A DNA stretch of 64,000 bases from Hydrocarboniphaga effusa AP103 (GTDB taxonomy: Bacteria > Pseudomonadota > Gammaproteobacteria > Nevskiales > Nevskiaceae), in assembly GCF_000271305.1 (NCBI RefSeq), contig NZ_AKGD01000003.1:558001-622000 (forward strand). The letters run 5' to 3'. The translations under genes and the position numbers were made by a program. A model generated the notes under the pieces. The model had not been told where the DNA came from. It did not search any database and saw only the letters and a list, made by a program, of their open reading frames with translations. Position 1 is the first letter of the stretch, and every line of letters starts with the position of its first letter. Positions 1 to 7,589 of this stretch are shown here, in pieces.

Positions 1-1
1 G

Positions 2-520
<519 letters not shown>

Positions 521-547
521 TGATCCCCTATCCACCGGAGTCCGGGC

Positions 548-1393
548 ATGAAATGGCGTGAGGGCAGGCGCAGCGGCAACGTCACCGGTGGTGGCGGCGG
601 CGGTGGCGGTTTGAGGCTCGGGTTGGGTGGCGTCGCGGTGGTCGTGGTGCTCGGGCTGTTGTTCGGCAAGAGCCCGATGGAGATGCTCGGGCTCGTCGCC
701 CAGCTCGAACAGGGCGGGGCGCCGACGCAGCAGCAGCCGCTACCCGACAACGAAACCACCGATTTCGTGCGCGCCATCCTCGGGTCGACCGAAGATGTCT
801 GGAGCGCCTTGTTCACCCAGAGCGGTTCGCAATATCAAGCGCCGACCCTGGTGCTGTTCTCGGGCTCGGTGCAGACGGCTTGCGGCGGCGCGAGCTCGGC
901 GAGCGGGCCGTTCTACTGCCCGGGCGATCGTCAGGTCTATCTCGACACCAGCTTCTTCGACGAAATGCGCCAGCGGCTTGGTGGCGGCGGTGACTTTGCC
1001 AACGCCTACGTGATCGCGCACGAGGTCGGCCATCACGTGCAGACGCTCACGGGTACCACGCAGAAGGTGCAGCAGGCGCGTGCGGCCGGGCAGAGCGTGG
1101 AGGGCGACGGCGGCCTGCTCGTGCGCCAGGAATTGCAGGCCGATTGCTACGCGGGCGTGTGGGCCCACGTGGCCGAGCAGCGCCTGCACTGGCTCGAAGA
1201 AGGTGATGTCGAACGGGCGCTGGCCACCGCAAGCGCGATCGGCGACGACCGCCTGCAGCGCGAAGCCCGCGGCACGGTCGTGCCGGATGCGTTCACGCAC
1301 GGGACGTCCGAGCAGCGCGTGCGCTGGTTCCGCAGGGGCTTCGAGTCTGGAGAGCCGCAGCGCTGTGACACGTTTGCGGCGGCAGACCTCTAA
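548..1393 (+). CDS. Neutral zinc metallopeptidase (YpfJ-like family)
   Basis: 281 aa. The protein has an Arg/Gly-rich N-terminus with an eight-glycine run, one membrane segment at about residues 24-40, and a peptidase domain with HEVGHH (zinc motif H158-E159-x-x-H162), followed by a conserved RQELQADCYAGVWAH block that supplies the third ligand in this family. It resembles the putative neutral zinc metallopeptidases of the E. coli YpfJ type, whose substrate is unknown. It is probably anchored in the inner membrane with the peptidase domain in the periplasm. The ATG at 548 follows GGAG at a good distance. Downstream is a terminator-like hairpin shared with the convergent lipoprotein gene. Confidence 0.88.
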   Translation: MKWREGRRSGNVTGGGGGGGGLRLGLGGVAVVVVLGLLFGKSPMEMLGLVAQLEQGGAPTQQQPLPDNETTDFVRAILGSTEDVWSALFTQSGSQYQAPTLVLFSGSVQTACGGASSASGPFYCPGDRQVYLDTSFFDEMRQRLGGGGDFANAYVIAHEVGHHVQTLTGTTQKVQQARAAGQSVEGDGGLLVRQELQADCYAGVWAHVAEQRLHWLEEGDVERALATASAIGDDRLQREARGTVVPDAFTHGTSEQRVRWFRRGFESGEPQRCDTFAAADL

Positions 1394-1464
1394 GACGAGT
1401 CGGGCGGGGTAGCGCGAAAGCGCGTAAGCCGCCTTCGGCTCATGGCTCAGGCATCAACGCAAGC

Positions 1465-1494
1465 GGCGGGTCACGGCCTTCGGCCTGACCCGCC
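1465..1494. terminator. Hairpin between convergent genes
   Basis: Arms GGCGGGTCA and TGACCCGCC enclose an inner GGCC/GGCC stem with a TTC-type loop. It lies between the stops of the zinc metallopeptidase (1393) and the minus-strand lipoprotein (1516). There is no clear T run, so it may be a repeat hairpin that acts as a bidirectional terminator. Confidence 0.5.
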
Positions 1495-1515
1495 CCACGA
1501 ACGGCCGATCTGTTC

Positions 1516-2343
1516 CTACTGCTTGAGCAGCCCGATGAACGAGTCGACCTTCTGGTCGATCAGCGCTTTCACGTTCTTCTCGAGCGTGAATTGCAGCGGC
1601 TTGGAGAACGGCTCGGGAATGTCGTTGGGCATGCCGGGAATTTCCACGTAAAGCCGTTCGCCGGGCGCTTCCACCGGTGCCTGCAGCTTGCCAGGCAAGC
1701 CGACGATGCGATGGAAGCGAATGGTGGAAAACGCGGCGTTCTGCGTCTTGCCCATCCCGCTGCGGTTGTAGAGGCCGTTGCCGAGCAGGGTCTGCGAAGT
1801 GCCGGTCACCCCATCGTCGAGCTCGTAAGGTGAAACCACGATCAGCATCTGCAGGCGGTTCTGCTTGATGATGGCGTCGAACTCGTTCTGCCATTCGCCG
1901 AAGTTGCCGGACTTGCCGTTCCAGCTCTTTTGCCATTCGGACTTGTAGCGCAAGAGCCGGGCGCTCGGGCGGATCAGCACTGGCTGGTAGGGCACGCCGC
2001 CCAGGATGCGCTTGCGCAGGGATTCGGTGACGTAGCCCGGAAGATCGAAGCTCGGGATCAGCGTGCGGCGAAAGTCGCCACGCCCCAGCGTGCCCGCGTG
2101 CGTGAGTGCGATCTCGTTGTCGAGCGCCACCATCAGGCCCACGCGGCTGCCGTTGGGCAGGCGGGTGCTGACGGGCGGCTTCCAGGCCGGGTCCTTGATC
2201 GACGCCTGATCGTATCCCTGCTCGGCCGAACTGAAGATCTTGACGCCGCCGATCTTGTCGTCGGGGCTGGGTGTCGACGAACAGGCCGACAGCAACAGGC
2301 ACAGCAGCGCAGCAACTACACCGTAGCGTTTCAGCACAAGCAT
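1516..2343 (-). CDS. Predicted lipoprotein of unknown function
   Basis: 275 aa from the ATG at 2343. This start is chosen because it gives a clean lipoprotein signal, MLVLKRYGVVAALLCLLLSAC, with the lipobox cysteine at residue 21, and it is preceded by GGAG. A longer frame to 2445 exists but would bury the signal. The mature part has no domain I recognise; it contains LPNGSRVGLMVALDNEIALTHAGTLGRGDF and ends in a charged helix (LEKNVKALIDQKVDSFIGLLKQ). It is probably attached to the periplasmic face of the outer or inner membrane. It stands alone, convergent with the metallopeptidase gene. Confidence 0.8.
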   Translation of the reverse strand: MLVLKRYGVVAALLCLLLSACSSTPSPDDKIGGVKIFSSAEQGYDQASIKDPAWKPPVSTRLPNGSRVGLMVALDNEIALTHAGTLGRGDFRRTLIPSFDLPGYVTESLRKRILGGVPYQPVLIRPSARLLRYKSEWQKSWNGKSGNFGEWQNEFDAIIKQNRLQMLIVVSPYELDDGVTGTSQTLLGNGLYNRSGMGKTQNAAFSTIRFHRIVGLPGKLQAPVEAPGERLYVEIPGMPNDIPEPFSKPLQFTLEKNVKALIDQKVDSFIGLLKQ

Positions 2344-2672
2344 CCATTCTCTCCGGGGGCGTGGGCGACACCCGTCGCCCGGTTCAGGTCCTGACGACCC
2401 GATTGTGATGAGGCTCGGGTTCTTCGAACGTCGCGAAATGACCAAGGGTCGAACTCGCCGCCCGGATGGTCCCTGATGCCATCTTCGAAGAGCTTTTTGC
2501 TCGCTTGCGGAAAGACTTACCTCTGGCTTGCGGGCGACGTTATCGCACAGTCCGACGCCGGCGTCAGCATTTCTGCGTACGAAAATTCCGGGTGGGACTG
2601 TCGGCGTCGGAGACGAAGAAGGCCCGCGCCGGGGGCAGGCCTTCGCTCGCGCCGAAACGAGAAGCGCCGCGG
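2344..2672. other. 329-nt intergenic gap
   Basis: The right part holds the terminator-like hairpin of the usp gene (2618-2644). The left part must carry the promoter of the minus-strand lipoprotein gene; I see no convincing -35/-10 pair. Reading frames here (for example on the plus strand from 2466) look like non-coding shadows that run on into the antisense of usp. Confidence 0.6.
2618..2644 (-). terminator. Hairpin downstream of usp
   Basis: GAAGGCC at 2618-2624 pairs with GGCCTTC at 2638-2644 across a GC-rich loop. On the minus strand it is followed by TTCTTCGTC, a weak T-rich tail, 29 nt after the usp stop codon. Confidence 0.5.
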
Positions 2673-3542
2673 TTAGTGCGGCTGGCGGACGATGAGAACC
2701 GATTGCTTGCCGTGGCTCAGCAGATGCTCGCTCGTGCTGCCGACCAGAAAGCGCTCGAGCGCGCCGCGGGGATGATGGCCGGCCACGATCACTTCGGCCC
2801 CGATCCGCTCACTGAGCTCTTCGAGCGCGATGTCGACGCTGCCGAACACCAGGTGGCGTCGCGGCTCCGGCACACGGTAGCGGTCGGCCAGGATGCGGAA
2901 GCGCTCGCGATGCAGGGCCTGCAGCTCCTCGGTCAGCACCGGCGTGGCCGCCACGCCCTGTAGGCCCGCGTCTTCGGGCATGTTGATCACCGGCTCGACC
3001 GCATGCGCGACATGCACTTCGGCTCCGGTCGCGGCGGCCAACCGCTCGGCCTGCGCGATCACCCCGGCGTTCAGGTCATCGGCTCCTGCGGCCTCGACGA
3101 TGTCGACCGCGGCGAGCACCCGATGGGGGACGTGATCGCCCCGGCTGCCGACCACCATCAGCGGGACCGGGCACTGGCGTGCGAGCGCCTGATCCTCCGG
3201 TGTCGAGAACAGCCGCCGCAGAGCACTGTTTTTGCCGGGCTGCTTGATGACGAGATCGGGAGCGAACCTGCCGATGTCCGCGAGCAGGGCGTCGGGCTTC
3301 AACGGGCCGGCGAGCAGATGGCCGCTGGCTTCGATGCCTTCGCCCCGCAACAGGGTCAGCGTCGAGGCGAGCCAGCTCGCGGAATCGGCATCTGCGTCGC
3401 CGGCCTCTGTGCAAGCCTGAAGGATGATGCGGGCCTGCGTTCGCCTGGCCAGCGCGATACCCTGTGCGAGCGCCGGGCAAGGGCCACTGCCTGCCGGAAC
3501 CATGAGCAGAATGCGTTGGTAGGAAGCGCTGTTGTTCGTCAT
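2673..3542 (-). CDS. Universal stress protein, two tandem UspA domains
   Basis: 289 aa from the ATG at 3542, chosen because AGGAG lies just upstream; the frame extends upstream to 3722 without coding character. Two Usp domains are visible, about residues 8-145 and 150-287. The second keeps the ATP-binding pattern G-x2-G-x9-G-S (GHHPRGALERFLVGSTSEHLL); the first is degenerate in that loop (STPEDQALARQCPVPLMVV). Tandem Usp proteins are cytoplasmic stress and stationary-phase factors. It is transcribed divergently from the sigma factor gene across a short gap. Confidence 0.9.
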   Translation of the reverse strand: MTNNSASYQRILLMVPAGSGPCPALAQGIALARRTQARIILQACTEAGDADADSASWLASTLTLLRGEGIEASGHLLAGPLKPDALLADIGRFAPDLVIKQPGKNSALRRLFSTPEDQALARQCPVPLMVVGSRGDHVPHRVLAAVDIVEAAGADDLNAGVIAQAERLAAATGAEVHVAHAVEPVINMPEDAGLQGVAATPVLTEELQALHRERFRILADRYRVPEPRRHLVFGSVDIALEELSERIGAEVIVAGHHPRGALERFLVGSTSEHLLSHGKQSVLIVRQPH

Positions 3543-3715
3543 GACCAGCTCCTGTCTGGGAGTCGTCGCACCATAGGCGTGGCCAACTGTCTGCCCACGG
3601 AATGGGCACCCGGGTCGGCGCCGTGCGAATTTGCACCTTGAAGGGTGTGCAAGCTCGCGCTTTCCCATTAGCCTATCCGGATGCATCCAGTTCTGGCCGG
3701 CCGCCGAAAAGCCCA

Positions 3716-4285
3716 ATGACATCCGAGCTGCCCGACAAGCTGCTCGAGCGTGTCGCCAAAGGAGACCGTTCGGCGACCCAGGAATGCATCCGTCGCCACG
3801 GTGCGTTGGTCTGGTCGCTGGCCCTGCGCTCGACGCATGGGGACAGGGCCGAAGCCGAGGATGCGGTCCAGGAGATCTTCATCGAAGTGTGGCGCGCAGC
3901 AGGCAAGTACGATCCGGCCAAGGGCAGTGAATCGCTGTTCGTGGCGATGATCGCCCGGCGTCGCCTGATCGATCGTTTTCGCGCCAGGGCTCCCGAGACC
4001 ACCGATATCGAGGATGTCGAGATCGTGGCCGATGATGATCCGGCGCAGGCCGCCGAGCTCGGCGCCGATTTCAATGCGGTGCGCGCCGGTCTGACGCAGC
4101 TCAAGCCCGAGGAGCGCAAGGTGCTCGATCTGGGCTTCGTCTACGGCATGACGCAGTCGGAGATCGTGGAACGCACGGGCATGCCGCTAGGCACCGTCAA
4201 GTCGCATATGCGCCGTGGCCTGATCCGGCTGCGCGAATGGTTGCAGGCCGGCGGAGCCGCCGGCCGTACGGGCGAGGGGATCTGA
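3716..4285 (+). CDS. ECF-type RNA polymerase sigma factor
   Basis: 189 aa from the ATG at 3716 (MTSELPDKLL). The frame is open to 3602, but the sigma-2 domain starts right after this codon. Region 2 is seen as AEDAVQEIFIEVWRAAGKYDP and region 4 as GFVYGMTQSEIVERTGMPLGTVKSHMRRGL, a clear helix-turn-helix. It directs RNA polymerase to its own set of promoters. The next gene, one base after its stop, is a membrane anti-sigma factor of the RskA type, so the pair is a regulated unit. No strong Shine-Dalgarno sequence precedes the start. Confidence 0.92.
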   Translation: MTSELPDKLLERVAKGDRSATQECIRRHGALVWSLALRSTHGDRAEAEDAVQEIFIEVWRAAGKYDPAKGSESLFVAMIARRRLIDRFRARAPETTDIEDVEIVADDDPAQAAELGADFNAVRAGLTQLKPEERKVLDLGFVYGMTQSEIVERTGMPLGTVKSHMRRGLIRLREWLQAGGAAGRTGEGI

Positions 4286-4286
4286 C

Positions 4287-5039
4287 ATGACTCAGAAACC
4301 CAATCACGGTCCCGATCGCGTCGAGCTGGACGACGAACTGCTGAGCTGGCTCACGCAGGACAAGCGCAAGACGCTCGACTTCGACAGCCTCGACGAGGAG
4401 CAGCGCGAGCTCGAAGCCGCCGCGGCGCTGTATGCGCTCGGCAGTACCGATATCGAGCCGATGCCGGCGCACTTGCAGGACAAGCTCGTTGCGCTGGCCG
4501 ATCAGCATCTCGATCCCGCCAAGGCGCTCCCGGCCGCCTCGAAGCCGAAGCCCGAGGGCTGGTGGAGCAGCCTCAAGCTGGCCTGGGGCACGGCTGCATT
4601 CGCGACCCTGGCCGCGGTTGCGCTCGGCGTGAGGCTCGTGAGCCTGCCGGTGGCCGAAGCGCCGCCGAAGCTGGCCGACCTCATCGGCACGCACATCCCG
4701 TTGCAGCCGGGCCCGGATCAAGCCGGCCAGGGTGTGCGGGGCGAGGTGATCTGGGATGCGCAGCGCGGCGGCGGCTACCTGAAGCTGGCGGGATTGCCGG
4801 TCAACGATCCGCAGCGCGAGCAGTATCAGCTCTGGATCTTCGACGGCACGCGCGACGAGCGCTATCCGGTCGACGGCGGCGTGTTCAACATCGTGCGCAA
4901 CGGCGAGGCCGAGCTGTGGATTCGCGTGCCGGTGCCGGTGCGCCAGGCCGCGCTGTTCGCGGTCACGGTCGAGAAGGCTGGCGGCACCGTCGTGTCGGAT
5001 CGCGGCCGCATCGTCGCGATCGCCAAGCCAGGGGCTTGA
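4287..5039 (+). CDS. RskA-like anti-sigma factor
   Basis: 250 aa. The cytoplasmic N-terminal part (about 1-95) should bind the sigma factor; it lacks the zinc HxxxCxxC motif of ZAS anti-sigma factors. One membrane helix lies at about 98-118, and the periplasmic C-terminal domain shows the RskA pattern (GYLKLAGLPV, YQLWIFDGT, FAVTVEKAGG). The start ATG at 4287 follows GAGGGG and sits one base after the sigma stop, so translation is probably coupled. By analogy with RskA, release of the sigma factor could involve regulated proteolysis; the signal is unknown. Confidence 0.88.
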   Translation: MTQKPNHGPDRVELDDELLSWLTQDKRKTLDFDSLDEEQRELEAAAALYALGSTDIEPMPAHLQDKLVALADQHLDPAKALPAASKPKPEGWWSSLKLAWGTAAFATLAAVALGVRLVSLPVAEAPPKLADLIGTHIPLQPGPDQAGQGVRGEVIWDAQRGGGYLKLAGLPVNDPQREQYQLWIFDGTRDERYPVDGGVFNIVRNGEAELWIRVPVPVRQAALFAVTVEKAGGTVVSDRGRIVAIAKPGA

Positions 5040-5040
5040 G

Positions 5041-5155
5041 GAGCCGGGAGACGGGGAGCGAGAGACGGGAGACGCAACAGCGGTTTTGTTTCGCACTGCG
5101 TTTCTTGCTTTTGCCTCTACGTCTCCCGTCTCTCGTTCCCGTCTCCCGGCTTCTC
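5041..5155. repeat. Long inverted repeat of GGGAGACGGG type
   Basis: The left arm (5041-5074) and right arm (5120-5155) are near-perfect reverse complements of about 34 bases built from short GGGAGACGG-like units. They enclose about 45 bases with TTTTG and TTGCTTTTG. The element lies exactly between two convergent genes and overlaps the last base pairs of the kinase stop codon. It can form one very long hairpin and probably ends transcription in both directions; the internal repetition suggests a dispersed extragenic repeat family. Confidence 0.8.
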
Positions 5156-7097
5156 ACAGCGTCAATGACTGAATCAAGGAACTGAGCCGGTCGAAGCCGA
5201 CCGGTTTGGTCACGTGCGCGGTGAATCCGGCCTGGCGGCAGCGCTTGACGTCGTCGTCCATGCCATAGCCGGTCATCGCGATCGACGGGGCGTTCTGATG
5301 CGTGACGAACACCTTGACCACGTCGGTGCCGTCGCCGTCGGGCAGGCCGATGTCGCTGATCAGCAGATCGAAGCGGGCGCTGGCCGATTTTTGCTTGGCC
5401 TCTTCCACGTTCGCGGCCGATTCAACCGTATGACCCGATAGCGTCAGCAGCGTGGTCATCGCCAGCGTGGTGTCCTCGTTGTCTTCGACGAGCAGGATGT
5501 TGAGCGAGCGGTTGGCGGCCGGCTGCGACTCGACCGGCGTGTCCGCGCGCTCGTCGAGCCGCTCGGTCAGAGGCAGCGTGAGCGTGAAGCTCGCGCCCCG
5601 GCCGTCTCCATCGCTTTCGGCCACCAGGTCTCCCTTGTGCTTGAGCGCGAGCGCATGGGCGATCGCCAGGCCCAGCCCGAGACCGCCGAACTGGCGATTG
5701 ATGGTGCCGTCGGCCTGCTCGAACGCCGAAAAGATGCGCGGCAAGGCGGCCTCGGTGATGCCGATGCGGCTGTCGGCGACCCGCAGGGCGAGCGTCCGTG
5801 AATCCGGATTGAAAGTCTCCACGCTGATGCGCCCGCCGGCCGGTGTGAACTTGATCGCGTTGCGCAGCAGGTTGGAGACGATCTGCTGCAGCCTCATCGA
5901 ATCGCCGTCGACCTTGGCCGGATCGGCACCAAGCCTGATTTCGAACTGATGGCGCTTGTCCGCCGCGTCGACCTGGGCGCCGGCCAGGATCGGCTCCAGC
6001 GTCTCGTGGAAATCGAGCGGGCGCAACTGCAGGCTCATCTTGTCGTGCGAGATGCTGGTGAGATCGAGCAGATCGTCGATCAGCCGCGATTCAAGCTCGA
6101 TGTTGCGGCGGATCAGCGGCAGCAGCTCGGCGAGCTTGGGCGGCAGGTCGCCGCGCTGCTCGATGAAGCTGGTCGCCGCGAGGATCGGCGTGAGCGGAGT
6201 GCGCAGTTCGTGCGAGAGCATCGCCAGAAAGCGGTCCTTGGCCGCGTTGGCGGCTTCGGCCTCTTCCTTGGCGGTGCGCAGGGCATCGGCAGCGCGCCGG
6301 GCTTCGGTGGTGTCGCGGATGATCTTCGAAAAGCCGATCAGCTCACCGGCGTCGTTGCGAATGGCGGTGGTGACGATGCTGGCGAAGAACTCCTCGTTGT
6401 CACGGCCGTGCATCCAGGTTTCGCGCACATGGCTGTCCTGATGCTCGGCGATGCTGATCGAGGCCATGACCTCGCGATCGCCGCTTTCGTCGTTCGCGAA
6501 CAGCCGGCCGGCCGACTTGCCGACGACATCGTCGGCACGGAAGCCCAGCAAGCGCTCGGCCGCGCCATTCCAGCTCAGGATGCGGCCGTGCCGGTCGAGA
6601 CTGATGACCGCGTAGTCCTTGAGCGCGTTGACCAGCAGCCGAAAGCCGGTTTCGTATTCACGCAAAGCACTTTCGGCCCGGATGCGATTGCGGCGCTCGT
6701 CGGATTCGGTGACCGCGCGGCGCACCGTCATCGGCAAGCGCTGCAGGCGTTGCTTGATGACGTAATCGGTCGCTCCCTGCTTGAGCATTTCGACTGCGTG
6801 CTCCTCGCCGAGCACGCCGGATACGAAAATGAAGGGCGTCTCGGGGGCTTCGGCGCGGGCGATCGAAAGCGCTTCGGCACCCGAGAACGTCGGCAGCATG
6901 AAGTCCGACAGGATCACATCGAAGTGTTTGCTCGCGAGCTGGGTGCGAAAGGCGGCTTCGGTGTCGACGAGCGTCAGTTCGAGCTCACAGTCGAGCATCA
7001 TGAGCCTGGCCTCGTTGAGCTCGGCGTCCAGGCGATTGTCCTCCACCATCAGGACGGACAAGCGTCTGGGCCATATCGCTGACGACGGGGGGTTCAT
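5154..7097 (-). CDS. Hybrid sensor histidine kinase REC-PAS-HisKA-HATPase-REC
   Basis: 647 aa, no membrane segments, so cytoplasmic. Domains in order: REC (about 13-130, phospho-acceptor D65 in ILSDFMLP), PAS with PAC (about 150-268, typical EFFASIVTTAIRND), HisKA with H296 in SHELRTPL, HATPase (N box NLLRNAIKFTP; G2 GGLGLGLAIA), and a C-terminal REC (D582 in LLISDIGLPDGDG). The G1 box reads DSRIG where DxGxG is usual, so one glycine is replaced by arginine. It is the last gene of the phytochrome operon, 18 bases after the small response regulator, and may carry the light signal onward through its receiver domains. Confidence 0.92.
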   Translation of the reverse strand: MNPPSSAIWPRRLSVLMVEDNRLDAELNEARLMMLDCELELTLVDTEAAFRTQLASKHFDVILSDFMLPTFSGAEALSIARAEAPETPFIFVSGVLGEEHAVEMLKQGATDYVIKQRLQRLPMTVRRAVTESDERRNRIRAESALREYETGFRLLVNALKDYAVISLDRHGRILSWNGAAERLLGFRADDVVGKSAGRLFANDESGDREVMASISIAEHQDSHVRETWMHGRDNEEFFASIVTTAIRNDAGELIGFSKIIRDTTEARRAADALRTAKEEAEAANAAKDRFLAMLSHELRTPLTPILAATSFIEQRGDLPPKLAELLPLIRRNIELESRLIDDLLDLTSISHDKMSLQLRPLDFHETLEPILAGAQVDAADKRHQFEIRLGADPAKVDGDSMRLQQIVSNLLRNAIKFTPAGGRISVETFNPDSRTLALRVADSRIGITEAALPRIFSAFEQADGTINRQFGGLGLGLAIAHALALKHKGDLVAESDGDGRGASFTLTLPLTERLDERADTPVESQPAANRSLNILLVEDNEDTTLAMTTLLTLSGHTVESAANVEEAKQKSASARFDLLISDIGLPDGDGTDVVKVFVTHQNAPSIAMTGYGMDDDVKRCRQAGFTAHVTKPVGFDRLSSLIQSLTL

Positions 7098-7115
7098 CGC
7101 GTCCGGGGCCCTGGC

Positions 7116-7586
7116 CTAGCTCACGCCTTTGCGCAACACGCGGGCCGAGCCCGGCGGCGGCTCGTTGAGTACGGCCCAGAAGATGCCGAGATCGGCGATC
7201 GCCTCGACGAAGTCGCGAAAGGCGACCGGCTTGACCACGTAGGCATTGACGCCGAGCTCGTAGCTGCGCAGCAGGTCGGGCTCTTCGCGAGAAGAGGTCA
7301 GCATCACCACTGGAATGCTCTTGAGCGACTGCGTCGAGCGCACCGTCTGCAGTACTTCGATGCCATCGACCTTGGGCAGCTTGAGATCGAGCAGGATCAC
7401 CGCCGGGTTGCCGGCGATGCGGTGGGTGAACTCACCGCGACTGTGCAGGTAATCCAGCGCTTCGGCTCCGTCGCGCGCGACGATGACTTCGTTCGCCAGC
7501 TGGCTCTTGGCCAGCGCGATCAGGGTGAGCTCGAGGTCCTTGGGATTGTCTTCGACGAGCAGAATGGGTTTGAGCATGGAGGTCAT
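7116..7586 (-). CDS. Single-domain response regulator (Rcp1-like)
   Basis: 156 aa CheY-like receiver with no output domain. It has LVEDNPKDLELT at the N-terminus (acidic pair), D67 in VILLDLKLPKVDG, the T in VMLTSS and K119 in YVVKPV. This architecture and sequence are typical of response regulators paired with bacteriophytochromes, such as cyanobacterial Rcp1. It follows bphP after 3 bases, so bphP is very probably its kinase. Both ATG 7586 and ATG 7577 are possible; AGGA lies ahead of the first. Confidence 0.93.
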   Translation of the reverse strand: MTSMLKPILLVEDNPKDLELTLIALAKSQLANEVIVARDGAEALDYLHSRGEFTHRIAGNPAVILLDLKLPKVDGIEVLQTVRSTQSLKSIPVVMLTSSREEPDLLRSYELGVNAYVVKPVAFRDFVEAIADLGIFWAVLNEPPPGSARVLRKGVS

Positions 7587-7589
7587 CCA

